A stretch of 28,681 nt of DNA from Spirochaetia bacterium (GTDB lineage Bacteria; Spirochaetota; Spirochaetia; Treponematales; Treponemataceae), in the NCBI GenBank assembly GCA_900770075.1, contig CAAGIZ010000002.1, forward strand, positions 1-28,681, read 5' to 3'. Shown here piece by piece: positions 7,242-15,294 of this stretch. Under the pieces are notes generated by a model that saw only the letters and a program-made list of their open reading frames with translations, searched no databases and was not told where the DNA came from. Positions within the stretch are counted from its first letter, which is position 1. Every line of letters starts with the position of its first letter. The position numbers and the translations under genes were made by a program.

Positions 7242-8372
7242 TTATTCAACCTCCTTTTTTTCCGGGCTTTCAGAAGAACCGCCGCCCGCCATCACTTTGG
7301 CAATGCGCCTGTTGTACTGAATGTCCTGCAAAGTACCCACAATTCCCTTCGGCAAAAAGTAAACAATAAGGATGAGTACCACACCCAAAACCAGCTGCCA
7401 CATATTTCCAAAGCTTTCAGACAGCTTCGACTGCAAAAAACTCACCAGAAGGGCACCAGCCATAGCCCCGGTCAAGTTTCCCCGGCCGCCGACCGCAAGC
7501 CAGACCAGAACCATAGTCGAAAAACTAACCCCCGCCGCCTCAATCGAAATAAACGACGTCATCGGAAGATAAATCATCCCGGCAAAACCGGCAAAAAAAG
7601 CCGCAATTGTAAAAACGGCAATCTTAAAGACAGCCGGGTTGTACCCCAAAAACTGCAGCCGGGCTTCGTTGTCCCGAACGGACTTTATCACGCTGCCAAA
7701 CCGGGCCTTAGTCAAAAAACAGCACAGCACGTAAACCAGAATCAGGGCAAAAAAACCGATGTAATACCAGCCGGTAATGGAAATGCCCTTTCCAAAAAAA
7801 GTGATTTTATCAAGCCCGCCGGAAATTCCGTTAATACCCGAAGAACCGCCGGTGTACATCTGCTTAGTTGCAAGCAAAAGCTCAAAAAGGGCAGCCAAAG
7901 CAAGGGTAATCAGATTGTAAAAAACACCCTTAATCTTGCTGTAAAAGATAAAAATCCCCAGCACAAAGGCAACCGCCGCCGGAATCAAAAGCCCCGCCAA
8001 AACAGCAAAGGGAATGTTAAGAAGCGGCCTGAACAGAAGCGGAATCTGAGTAAGACCGCCAAATTCCATAAAAGCCGGCAACCCGTTCTGGCACGAAAGG
8101 CTTATGCCCAAAATGTAGCCCCCAAGACCAAAAAACAGGGCAAACCCAAGGTTCATAAGCCCGGCATAACCCCACAAAATATCCAGGGCAAGGGCAAAAA
8201 TCATATACGAAATGAATTTTCCAAAAACAAGCTGACTGTACATAGAGCTGAAAAGCGGAATAAAAAACAGCAGCACAAACAAACCGCCGGCAATCCACTT
8301 TTCCACCGTCACGCTTTTTACGCAGGACAGACACGGTGTCTTAAATTTTTCAATTTTTTCTTCAAAACTCAT
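7242..8372 (-). CDS. urtC: Urea/amide ABC transporter permease UrtC
   Basis: 376 residues starting MSFEEKIEKF at 8370-8372, with GGAAGGTGAG upstream; this start lies 13 bases past the urtB stop. The first ~45 residues are cytoplasmic and carry CLSC (Cys35/Cys38 region). They are followed by about ten hydrophobic segments of the LivM type. The motif LWGYAGLMNLGFALFFGLGGY matches the UrtC/LivM consensus 'WGY-x-G-x-x-x-x-G-x-x-x-F-x-x-G-x-Y', and VWLAVGGRGNLTGAMAGALL the EAA-like loop. It pairs with UrtB in the inner membrane. Confidence 0.88.
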   Translation of the reverse strand: MSFEEKIEKFKTPCLSCVKSVTVEKWIAGGLFVLLFFIPLFSSMYSQLVFGKFISYMIFALALDILWGYAGLMNLGFALFFGLGGYILGISLSCQNGLPAFMEFGGLTQIPLLFRPLLNIPFAVLAGLLIPAAVAFVLGIFIFYSKIKGVFYNLITLALAALFELLLATKQMYTGGSSGINGISGGLDKITFFGKGISITGWYYIGFFALILVYVLCCFLTKARFGSVIKSVRDNEARLQFLGYNPAVFKIAVFTIAAFFAGFAGMIYLPMTSFISIEAAGVSFSTMVLVWLAVGGRGNLTGAMAGALLVSFLQSKLSESFGNMWQLVLGVVLILIVYFLPKGIVGTLQDIQYNRRIAKVMAGGGSSESPEKKEVE

Positions 8373-8385
8373 ACGCTCACCTTCC

Positions 8386-9249
8386 CTACCTTTTTTCCTT
8401 TGAAGAGAAAAGACCATTCGGCCTGAACCGTACAATCACAATAATCACGACAAAAATCAAAAGTTTTGAAACAACCTGACTCATATAGCCGGACATAACC
8501 GTAATGGACTCGTTTATTACAAAAGAACTTGCAAAAGAACCGATGATTGAATTCAAACCGCCCAAAATTACCACAAGAAAACCGTCCACGTTAAAGGCAG
8601 GTCCCATTCCCGGAAAGACACTCTTAACAGGAGCAATCAGCGCACCGGAAAAACCCGCAAGAGCCGCACCATAACCAAAGGTAAGCATGTTTATCTTACC
8701 CACATTGATTCCAAGACACTGGGTCATATCCCGGTTCTGGGTAATGGCCCGCAGCTGCATTCCAAAAGAAGTTTTATAAAAAAGAAGCAGCGTAAAAACC
8801 AGCACAAACACCGCCATGCCGATTAAAACCGCATTGTAGTAAGGAACCGAAATCCCAAAAACCGAAAACTGCCCCTTAACCGGCACTTCCACAGTCTGGT
8901 TTTCCGGACCAAAAATCATCCTTACAATCTGCTGAATGATGTATTCAAGGGCAAAAGTCACAAGAAGAGTTTCCGCAACTTTACCGTACAGTTTTTTAAT
9001 GACCGCCTGCTCGATTAAAATTCCCACAAGACCCGTAATCAGAGCCGCAAGAACACAGGCCAGCGCAAACGGAAGATGCAGAGAGTTTACGCTCAGACAG
9101 GCAGTGTAGGCACCAATCATTATGAACTCTCCATGGGCATTGTTTACCACATCCATCATTCCAAAAATAATGACAAGGCCAATCGTAGTTAAAAACAAAA
9201 CTGAAGAATTGCTTATGCCGTTCAACAGCTGCTGTAAAAAAAGACTCAT
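8386..9249 (-). CDS. urtB: Urea/amide ABC transporter permease UrtB
   Basis: 287 residues, about eight membrane segments. GLVIIFGMMDVVNNAHGEFIM is the LivH/UrtB N-terminal signature, and VVILGGLNSIIGSFASSFVI is the cytoplasmic coupling loop that contacts the ATPase. It lies second in the operon, separated from urtA by the R4 repeat and from urtC by 13 bases. It forms the channel with UrtC. UrtB members of urea systems often carry a long N-terminal periplasmic extension; this one does not. Confidence 0.88.
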   Translation of the reverse strand: MSLFLQQLLNGISNSSVLFLTTIGLVIIFGMMDVVNNAHGEFIMIGAYTACLSVNSLHLPFALACVLAALITGLVGILIEQAVIKKLYGKVAETLLVTFALEYIIQQIVRMIFGPENQTVEVPVKGQFSVFGISVPYYNAVLIGMAVFVLVFTLLLFYKTSFGMQLRAITQNRDMTQCLGINVGKINMLTFGYGAALAGFSGALIAPVKSVFPGMGPAFNVDGFLVVILGGLNSIIGSFASSFVINESITVMSGYMSQVVSKLLIFVVIIVIVRFRPNGLFSSKEKR

Positions 9250-9300
9250 CCTGTAACTCCCAAATTTTATTTAAAATTTAAAAAATCTCCGACTTCTTTA

Positions 9301-9487
9301 ACTTTTTTGGGCGGCTTTTTGACGGCTGCGCCGACAAAAACCGGGTCTTCCGGGGTTCCGCGTCTTCGCGCTCCATTCGGGGGCAAAGGCAAAAGCCTTT
9401 GCCCCCGAACGCCTCCGGCGCCCCTCCACCCCCTGCCGCAGGGTGGGCGGGCTATGCCAGTGGGTGGCGTAAACGCCACCCACTATC
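9301..9487 (+). repeat. GC-rich interspersed element R4 between urtA and urtB
   Basis: The fullest copy of the family. Block one is GGGCGGCTTTTTG, then hairpin one (base TTTTTG/CAAAAA), then AACCGGGTCTTCC, GGTTCCGCGTCTTCGCGCTC and CATTC. Hairpin two follows: GGGGGCAAAGGC/GCCTTTGCCCCC at 9379-9406. Then come GAACGCCTCCGGCG and a last perfect stem GTGGGTGGCGT/ACGCCACCCAC at 9460-9483, three bases from the urtA stop. It sits inside the operon directly after the binding-protein gene. Confidence 0.75.
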
Positions 9488-10652
9488 ATTCCGGCTTTGG
9501 TTCTACAAGACCGTCGCTGGATGCAAGGATTTTATAGGTCAAATCTTCCTGAACCTGTCCGATGTAGGTGTTCAGATAGCAGTGATGGTTTGTTTCGTGC
9601 ATCTTGATTTTTCCACTAGGAGCATCAACTTCAACACCGGCAGCGGCTTCGATAATGTCCTGGGCAGAAAGGGATTTTGCCCTTTCAATTGCTTTAGCAA
9701 GGATATAAACTCCGTGGTAAGCACCTTCCGCACTGTTTGTTACAGTTGTGGCAGTTCCAAAAAGTTCCTGATATTTTTTTACAAAAGCCTTGCTTTCCGG
9801 CGTATCGATGGAATTGAAGTAATCAAAAGAAGCATAGTTTCCTACAGCAGCCGAACCAACACCCTTGATTGCCGACTCGTGAGAAGAAATAGAGCACAAA
9901 GGCACTTTTTTCGGATCCATACCGTACTGAACGTAATCTTTATAGAAAGGAACGTTAGAGTTTCCTGCAACCGCAGAGAATACGCAGTCCGCTCCGCTGG
10001 CCTTTATCCTGTTTACGACAGAAGAAAAGTCCGTTTCGTTTGTCGGCGTGTATTCTTCGCCCACAACCTGACCGCCGGCCTGTTCAATGTACTGCTTTGC
10101 AAAGATTATGGTCTTCCGCGGAAATTCATAATCCGAACCAACGATGTAGATTTTCGGGCCCAGATTTTTAATCATCCACGGAATAAAGGCAGCAACCTGC
10201 TGGTTAGGACAGGTGTTGGTATAAAGCAGGTTTTTGGAAGGTTTTTCTCCTTCATAAAAAGTGTTGTAAACCAAAAGACCGTTGTATTTTTCAATTGTAG
10301 GAATTACTGCAAGCCTTGTGTTGGAAGCATTTGTTCCAACGATTGCCGTAACCTGGTCTTTTAAAATCATCTGCTGGGCTTTTTCTGCAGCCATTGCCGG
10401 GTCTGAACCGTAATCCACGTAAAGAGGTTCAATCTTCATGCCCTTGATTCCGCCGGCAGCATTTATTTCGTCAATTGCCATCTTTGCGGCATTCTGCATA
10501 GGAGTTTCAGAAAGACTGAAATTTCCGGTAGTGCTGTAAAGAACACCGATTTTTATGGTTTTAGCAGAGTCTTTTTTTTCGCAGGAAAAAAAACACAAAG
10601 CTGCAGCTGCCAAGGCCAGAGCCCTGATCATTCTAGGAACAAGTTTTTTCAT
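9486..10652 (-). CDS. urtA: Urea/amide-binding lipoprotein UrtA
   Basis: 388 residues. The signal peptide ends in a lipobox (ALCFFSC, Cys24), so it is a lipoprotein. The mature part begins KTIKIGVLYSTTGNFSLSE and continues NAAKMAIDEINAAGGIKG and GTNASNTRLAVIPTIEKYNG. This is the type I periplasmic-binding fold of the UrtA/AmiC/FmdD group that binds urea, formamide and short-chain amides. WMIKNLGPKIYIVGSDYEFPR is a further UrtA-like segment. As first gene of urtABCDE it sets specificity. No urease genes are present, so an amide or ureide ligand is as plausible as urea. Confidence 0.88.
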   Translation of the reverse strand: MKKLVPRMIRALALAAAALCFFSCEKKDSAKTIKIGVLYSTTGNFSLSETPMQNAAKMAIDEINAAGGIKGMKIEPLYVDYGSDPAMAAEKAQQMILKDQVTAIVGTNASNTRLAVIPTIEKYNGLLVYNTFYEGEKPSKNLLYTNTCPNQQVAAFIPWMIKNLGPKIYIVGSDYEFPRKTIIFAKQYIEQAGGQVVGEEYTPTNETDFSSVVNRIKASGADCVFSAVAGNSNVPFYKDYVQYGMDPKKVPLCSISSHESAIKGVGSAAVGNYASFDYFNSIDTPESKAFVKKYQELFGTATTVTNSAEGAYHGVYILAKAIERAKSLSAQDIIEAAAGVEVDAPSGKIKMHETNHHCYLNTYIGQVQEDLTYKILASSDGLVEPKPE

Positions 10653-10699
10653 AAGTTACCCCGTCTGTGTAGAGTTTTTAAAACTTCTCCGAACCTGAC

Positions 10700-10746
10700 A
10701 AAAAAAGGCGGTTCACTTTTCCTGCAAGGAAAAATGAACCGCCTTT
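10700..10746 (-). terminator. Strong terminator-type hairpin in front of urtA
   Basis: The arms AAAGGCGGTTCA (10704-10715) and TGAACCGCCTTT (10735-10746), plus CTTTTCCT/AGGAAAAA inside, give a ~20-bp stem with a three-base loop. On the minus strand it is followed by seven T (10706-10700), the layout of an intrinsic terminator. It lies downstream of the M20D gene and only 48 bases upstream of the urtA ATG, so it either ends the M20D transcript or acts as an attenuator in the urt leader. Confidence 0.8.
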
Positions 10747-10766
10747 GATTCGTACAAGTTACTGGC

Positions 10767-10794
10767 ATTATACAGATATTGTTCTTCTCTAAAA
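10767..10794 (-). promoter_or_regulatory. Candidate urt promoter (extended -10)
   Basis: On the minus strand TGTATAATGCC gives an extended -10 with TATAAT at 10772-10767. The -35 is poor (TTTTTA-like). A transcript from here would start near 10760 and contain the terminator hairpin at 10746-10700 before urtA. A separate inverted repeat TGCACAAA/TTTGTGCA lies just upstream (10804-10832). Confidence 0.45.
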
Positions 10795-10843
10795 AACTTA
10801 TCCTGCACAAATTTTTATATTTTTTTTGTGCATTGTACCGATT

Positions 10844-12004
10844 TTAGTTTAAATAATCCAAGGTATACTGAACCGTCAGAGCCGCTGCATAAGCCAGACT
10901 GTCTTTTGCAAGGTCAAAATGCTCGTTATGGTGAGGCCACCCGTTTGCCTGTGAATCCGAAGACCCCACAAGGACGTAGGTGCCCGGTGCTTTTCTGGAA
11001 AAATCCGCAAAATTGTCTGACCCGAACCTCTTGTCCAAATCCACAATTACGTTTTCTGCCGGAATTATCTTTTTTGCAGATTCCACCACCTCTGCCGCCG
11101 TTTCCGGCGGATTTTTGCACAGGTCGCAGATGTCTTCAATTTCCACTTCCGCAGTGCCGCCAAATTCCAAAGCCGTGCTTTTTGCAACCCTCTCAACCGC
11201 CTCTGCCAGATTTTTCCGGCTTTCTGCACTAAATGCCCGGATTGTGCCTTCCAGCTGTGCTTCTCCGGCAATGATGTTGTAGGTCGTTCCGGAATGGATT
11301 GAACCTATGCCCAAAACTGCCCCTTCCACAGGAGAAACAACCTTGCTTACAAGGGCATGCAGTTTTGCAACAAGCAGGCTTGCAATAAAAACTGCATCCA
11401 CCCCGTTCTGAGGCGTGGTTATATGGGCAGCCTTTCCTTTTATTTTTATATGGATGCGGTCGCAACTTGCAAGAGCCGCTCCAGTCTTTACCCCCACAGT
11501 GCCGGTTTTCATTCCCGCCTGGAAGTGAATTCCAAAAGTCCTGTCCACACCGTCCAAAACCCCGGCCCCAATTATTTCCCTTGCACCCTTGCCGATTTCT
11601 TCCGCTGCCTGAAAAGCCAGAATAACCGTCCCGGAAAAGTCCTGCCTGTGCTGCACAAGTATTTTTGCCGCCCCCAGAAGGTATGCCGCATGACCGTCGT
11701 GACCGCAGGCGTGCATAAGACCTTCGTTCTGGCTTTTGTAAGGAACTTCATTTGCTTCCTTTATAGGAAGGGCATCTATATCTGCCCGCAGAAAGAGTTT
11801 TTTTCCAGGCTTATTCCCTTCAATCCGGGCAATGACGTTTGTTTCGCCCACCCGGTACGGCGATAAACCTAAAGCTTTAAGTTCCTGCTCTATGACGGCA
11901 GCAGTGTTGTATTCTTTTAGACCCAGCTCCGGATGAGCGTGGAAATAACAGCGTTTTTCCCACATATATTCCAGCAGTTTTTCTGCTTCTGAAAGTGCGT
12001 TCAT
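10844..12004 (-). CDS. M20D amidohydrolase (N-acyl-amino-acid amidohydrolase type)
   Basis: 386 residues, GGAGG before the ATG at 12002-12004. M20D markers: HAHPELGLKEYNT (residues 22-34), LRADIDALPI (72-81, catalytic Asp), ACGHDGH (99-105; Cys100 and His102 bind the metal pair), QAAEEIGKGA (Glu135/136, base and ligand) and a C-terminal NEHFD. The group includes aminoacylases, hippurate hydrolase, IAA-amino acid hydrolases and diaminopimelate deacetylase, all cleaving N-acyl amides. It is divergent from metQNI and shares the 19-bp operator motif, so it may process the compound imported by that transporter, such as an N-acylated sulfur amino acid. That substrate is an inference. Confidence 0.88.
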   Translation of the reverse strand: MNALSEAEKLLEYMWEKRCYFHAHPELGLKEYNTAAVIEQELKALGLSPYRVGETNVIARIEGNKPGKKLFLRADIDALPIKEANEVPYKSQNEGLMHACGHDGHAAYLLGAAKILVQHRQDFSGTVILAFQAAEEIGKGAREIIGAGVLDGVDRTFGIHFQAGMKTGTVGVKTGAALASCDRIHIKIKGKAAHITTPQNGVDAVFIASLLVAKLHALVSKVVSPVEGAVLGIGSIHSGTTYNIIAGEAQLEGTIRAFSAESRKNLAEAVERVAKSTALEFGGTAEVEIEDICDLCKNPPETAAEVVESAKKIIPAENVIVDLDKRFGSDNFADFSRKAPGTYVLVGSSDSQANGWPHHNEHFDLAKDSLAYAAALTVQYTLDYLN

Positions 12005-12040
12005 TTTCGTCCTCCAAAAAAAAACAATTTTTTTAATTAA

Positions 12041-12109
12041 ACCTATTGACTTACTAGGTTGAATTGATATATTTGTTATATATCAGGTTTACCTAGTATG
12101 TCAATAGGT
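12041..12109. promoter_or_regulatory. Divergent control region with two 19-bp operators
   Basis: Two copies of the metQ1 operator lie head to head. At 12091-12109, plus orientation, is ACCTAGTATGTCAATAGGT; at 12041-12059, reversed, is ACCTAGTAAGTCAATAGGT. They differ from each other by one base, and each has the same orientation relative to the gene it faces (metQ2 and the M20D gene). Between them is a perfect palindrome TGATATAT-ttgtt-ATATATCA (12065-12085). A possible plus-strand promoter is TTGACT (12046-12051), 16 bases, TATATT (12068-12073). Confidence 0.7.
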
Positions 12110-12120
12110 AATAATCAAAG

Positions 12121-12255
12121 TGCAAGGGCATGGAGCCGCGCCGAAGGCGGCCACTGGACTGAGCGTGAACAAAAGTTCACGGCGAGGGAAGCGGCTGGAG
12201 CGGAAGCGCAACGGCGGAACGCCCGACCTGAGCGCAGCGAAGGGTGCACCCAAAA
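12121..12255. repeat. GC-rich interspersed element R5 in the metQ2 leader
   Basis: A reversed-orientation family member. It contains GGAGCCGCGCCGAAGGCGGC, the hairpin GTGAAC-aaaa-GTTCAC, GGCTGGAGCGGAAGC, GGAACGCCCG and a GGGTGCACCC palindrome ahead of an A run. It lies between the operators and the metQ2 ribosome site, so it would be part of the 5' untranslated leader. Confidence 0.6.
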
Positions 12256-12282
12256 AAAAGCAACTCTACACAGGAGGCAATT

Positions 12283-13137
12283 ATGAGAGTTACAAAAACA
12301 ATTTTTACAGTATTTTTAGCTTCGGCAATCGTTTCTACAACCGCTTTGACTGGCTGCCAGAAAAAATCAGCCCAGAACAACGGAGAAAAAACAACCCTTA
12401 CCTACAGCCGTTCCCAGGGACCTTACACTGTGCTTTTTGAAAACGGCGTAAAACCAATTTTGGAAGCAAAGGGCTACACTTTAAAAGGTTACGACTATTC
12501 TGAACTTGCACTGGCTGACGATGCAGTAAACGGCGGAGACGTAGATTTTAACGTTGAACAGCACAGCGCCTATGCAGAAAACTACAACAAAGGTAACAAC
12601 GGAACTCTGGTGCCTGTTACTCCAATTCCAACAGTGCCTGCAAGCCTTTTTTCCAGCCATTACAAGTCTGTTTCGGATATTGCCAGCATAAAAAAGCCTA
12701 AGGTTGCCGTTCCAAACGACCCTGCAAACACTGCCAGAGCCTATGTCCTTCTGCAGAAAATCGGCTGGATTACCCTGAAGGAAGGGGTAAATCTTTCCAC
12801 CGTTACAAGTCAGGACATCGCTTCAAATCCTTACGACATTCAGTTTACGGAAATGAAGAGCCTTAACATTCCGCAGGTTCAGGACGACTTTGACTTTGTG
12901 GTTATTACCGGTTCAATCGTCTACAATGCAGGAATTGACGCCAGCACTGCCCTTGCAAAAGAGGACGTACTTCCTCACCTTATCCTGCAGGTTGTAGTCC
13001 GCCAGGACAGCGTAGGTTCAAAATGGGTGAACGACCTGGTGGCTGCCTACCACAGCAAGGAATTCAAGGCTTATCTCGACAAAACCAACTTTGAAAACGG
13101 ACTTTTCTGGATTCCTGAGGGCTACGAGTTCAACTAA
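12283..13137 (+). CDS. metQ: MetQ-type substrate-binding lipoprotein
   Basis: 284 residues from the ATG at 12283, which follows CAGGAGG by six bases; an in-frame upstream ATG at 12244 lies inside the repeat and has no ribosome site. The signal peptide ends in STTALTGC, with Cys25 as lipid anchor. LTYSRSQGPYTVLFENGVKPILE, DYSELALADDAVNGGDVDFNVEQH and VAVPNDPANTARAYVLLQ match the MetQ/NlpA fold; this is the tail-anchored receptor of the MetNI importer encoded downstream. The usual 'VGATPGPHAEIL' ligand entry is replaced by TYSRSQGPYTVLF, so the ligand may not be plain methionine. Confidence 0.9.
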   Translation: MRVTKTIFTVFLASAIVSTTALTGCQKKSAQNNGEKTTLTYSRSQGPYTVLFENGVKPILEAKGYTLKGYDYSELALADDAVNGGDVDFNVEQHSAYAENYNKGNNGTLVPVTPIPTVPASLFSSHYKSVSDIASIKKPKVAVPNDPANTARAYVLLQKIGWITLKEGVNLSTVTSQDIASNPYDIQFTEMKSLNIPQVQDDFDFVVITGSIVYNAGIDASTALAKEDVLPHLILQVVVRQDSVGSKWVNDLVAAYHSKEFKAYLDKTNFENGLFWIPEGYEFN

Positions 13138-13164
13138 GACCAGAGCCCCTTGGTGGAAGCCGGA

Positions 13165-13320
13165 GAAATTTTTATCCGGGAGGCTTTTTGTTCCGCTCCG
13201 CTCCACAAAACCGGGCTTTCCGCCCTTCGCCGTCTTGCGCGGCTCATCCCTCCACTTCGTTCCGGGACTGCTTCGCAGGGGCTGCAATCCCTAGCCCTTG
13301 GCTGGAGCCGGAGAGTGGAG
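13165..13320 (+). repeat. GC-rich interspersed element R6 between metQ and metN
   Basis: Carries the family order: GGCTTTTTGT...ACAAAACCGGGCTTTCCG, then a GC-rich core (CCGTCTTGCGCGGCTC), a TTCGTTCC hairpin, and CAATCCCTAGCCCTTGGCTGG. As with urtA-R4, it directly follows a binding-protein gene inside a transporter operon. Confidence 0.65.
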
Positions 13321-13362
13321 TCTGGGATTAACAGTTACAACACAAAAACAGGAGTTTGACTT

Positions 13363-14460
13363 ATGGAAGATACAGTCGAAAAAGAAAACATTATCGAATT
13401 TAAAAACATCAGCAAGACTTTCCAGCTGAAAAATTCCGAAGTCCAGGCTCTTAAAGATGTTTCGATTTCCGTCCGGAAAGGGGACATTTTCGGGGTCATA
13501 GGGTTCAGCGGGGCAGGAAAATCCACCCTTGTGCGCATGGTAAACGCCCTGGAAAAACCTACTTCCGGCACCGTAACCGTAAAGGGGAAAAATGTCCTTG
13601 AACTTAAAGGCAGGGAACTGCGCAGCTTCCGCAAAAACATCGGAATGATTTTCCAGCACTTCAACCTGCTGGAAAGCCGCACCGTTTTTCAGAACATTGC
13701 AATTCCTCTGGAACTGGCTTCTTCAAAACTTCCCTTTAAGGGTACGGCAAAAAAAGAACAGGGCAAGCTCTGGTCAAGGCAGGAGATAAGGGAGCGGGTG
13801 GAAGAACTTCTGGACTTTGTGGAACTGAAGGACAAGGCCCAGGCCTACCCTTCCCAGCTTTCCGGCGGACAGAAACAGAGAATCGGCATTGCCAGAGCCC
13901 TGGCGTTAAACCCGGAAATTCTTCTCTGCGACGAGGCAACTTCCGCCCTTGATCCCCGGACGACGGATTCAATTCTTGAGCTTTTGCAGAAAATAAACCA
14001 GCGGCTGAACATCACCATTCTGATGATTACCCACCAGATGAACGTAATTCAAAAGGTCTGCAACAAGGTTGCGGTTCTGGAAAAAGGCACCCTGGTGGAA
14101 AGCGGCAGCGTAAGCGAAGTGTTCGGCAATCCTAAAAAAGAAACGACAAAAGGCTTTATCCGCACGATTATAAATGACAGGCTCCCGGAAAGCGTAAAGG
14201 AGTACCTGCGCAACTACAAGGAGCCGCAAAGGGTTGTGCGCCTCAGGTTTGACGGAAAAAATGCCGACGAACCTGTTATGTCCCTTGCCATAAAGGAAAC
14301 AGGCGTAAACATCTCTGTTCTTTACGGAACCGTTACAGAACTTGAAGGAAAAATCACCGGTTTTCAGACCGTGCAGATTACGGGAACCGAAAGCCAGATT
14401 GATGCAGCAGAAAAATTTTTTGCAGAACATAAAGTTCCTGCAACCAAAGTGGAAATTTAA
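13363..14460 (+). CDS. metN: MetN, ATP-binding subunit of the methionine-type importer
   Basis: 365 residues, ACAGGAG upstream. Walker A GFSGAGKST (residues 47-55), NALEKPTSG, the Q-loop MIFQHFNLLESRTVFQNIA ('HFNLL' is diagnostic for MetN), signature LSGGQKQRIGIARAL, Walker B ILLCDEATSALD and the H-loop MITHQMNVI. Residues ~285-365 (RVVRLRFDGKNADEPVMS to the end) match the C-terminal NIL regulatory domain, where methionine binds to cause trans-inhibition in E. coli MetN. A lysine-rich insertion (KGTAKKEQGKLWSRQE) lies in the helical domain. It works with MetI and MetQ. Confidence 0.93.
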   Translation: MEDTVEKENIIEFKNISKTFQLKNSEVQALKDVSISVRKGDIFGVIGFSGAGKSTLVRMVNALEKPTSGTVTVKGKNVLELKGRELRSFRKNIGMIFQHFNLLESRTVFQNIAIPLELASSKLPFKGTAKKEQGKLWSRQEIRERVEELLDFVELKDKAQAYPSQLSGGQKQRIGIARALALNPEILLCDEATSALDPRTTDSILELLQKINQRLNITILMITHQMNVIQKVCNKVAVLEKGTLVESGSVSEVFGNPKKETTKGFIRTIINDRLPESVKEYLRNYKEPQRVVRLRFDGKNADEPVMSLAIKETGVNISVLYGTVTELEGKITGFQTVQITGTESQIDAAEKFFAEHKVPATKVEI

Positions 14461-14511
14461 AATACAAGCTGCGGCAGATAACAGCAGCAACCGCAAAAAC
14501 TGGAGGTTTTT

Positions 14512-15159
14512 ATGATTTTTGGAATAAGTGCTTCTAAAATATGGCTCAGCATAGGACAGACCCTTTATATGGTCGGCTTTTCCCTTCTGGCAGGACTTTT
14601 AATCGCCTTTCCTCTGGCAATTCTGCTTTTCCTTACCAGAAGCGGTGGCATAAAGCAGAACCGGATTGTCTACAATATAATAAGTTCGGTTATAAACATA
14701 ATCCGCTCAGTACCCTTTATTATTTTGATTGTTTACATCATGCCCTTTACAAAGGCAGTTGTAGGAACCAGGGTAGGTTCTACCGCCGCACTTGTTCCCC
14801 TTACGGCCTATATTGCGCCTTATCTTGCCCGGCTTATCGAAAATGCCCTTTTTGAAACCGACAAAGGAATCATCGAAGCAAGTCAGGCTTTAGGTGCCAC
14901 TGTTTTTCAGACGATTTTTAAATTCGTTCTCCCGGAAGCAAAGGGGTCGATTATTTTAGGCATTACGACAGGAACTGTAGGACTTTTGGGTGCCACTGCC
15001 ATGGCAGGTGCGGTGGGCGGTGGCGGTGTAGGCGACCTTGCCCTGACCTACGGCTACCAGAGGTTCAACACCCCGCTCATGACCAGCACAGTGGTAATCT
15101 TGATTGTATTCGTTCAGCTTATTCAGGTGATTGGTTCCAGGGCTGCAAAAAAGCGTTAG
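14512..15159 (+). CDS. metI: MetI, permease subunit of the methionine-type importer
   Basis: 215 residues, TGGAGG before the ATG, five hydrophobic segments as in E. coli MetI. SVINIIRSVPFIILIVYIMPF and the EAA coupling motif IEASQALGATVFQTIFKFVLPEA are typical. The segment GLLGATAMAGAVGGGGVGDLAL is the conserved permease tail. It follows metN by 51 bases and completes the operon. Confidence 0.93.
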   Translation: MIFGISASKIWLSIGQTLYMVGFSLLAGLLIAFPLAILLFLTRSGGIKQNRIVYNIISSVINIIRSVPFIILIVYIMPFTKAVVGTRVGSTAALVPLTAYIAPYLARLIENALFETDKGIIEASQALGATVFQTIFKFVLPEAKGSIILGITTGTVGLLGATAMAGAVGGGGVGDLALTYGYQRFNTPLMTSTVVILIVFVQLIQVIGSRAAKKR

Positions 15160-15290
15160 GGATAGCAGCGGCGGCGGAGCCGTTCCGAAGGAATGGAGCG
15201 CCCCGGCGCGGAACCGCGAATAGCCCGACCCGTAATGAAGGAAGCACTTTGTGCGGACTGAATGGAGGGGAACGCCCTAAAAAATCCCCT
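15157..15290 (-). repeat. GC-rich interspersed element R7
   Basis: A reverse-orientation relative of R1: its complement contains TACGGGTCGGGCTATTCGCGG, then GGTTCC, GCTCCATTCC and GCTATCCC in the same order. It fills the gap between the convergent metI and nitrilase genes; no separate classical terminator is obvious there. Confidence 0.6.
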
Positions 15291-15294
15291 GGAC

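Noticed and set aside
6361..7249. TTG start codons for urtE (6373) and urtD (7249)
   Set aside because: Both TTG codons overlap or abut the GGAGG sites that are correctly spaced for the downstream ATG codons at 6361 and 7240.
5777..8426. Long plus-strand open frames opposite the urt genes (5777-7138 and 7104-8426)
   Set aside because: They lie entirely antisense to clear ABC-transporter genes, lack ribosome sites and give low-complexity basic sequence with no family resemblance.
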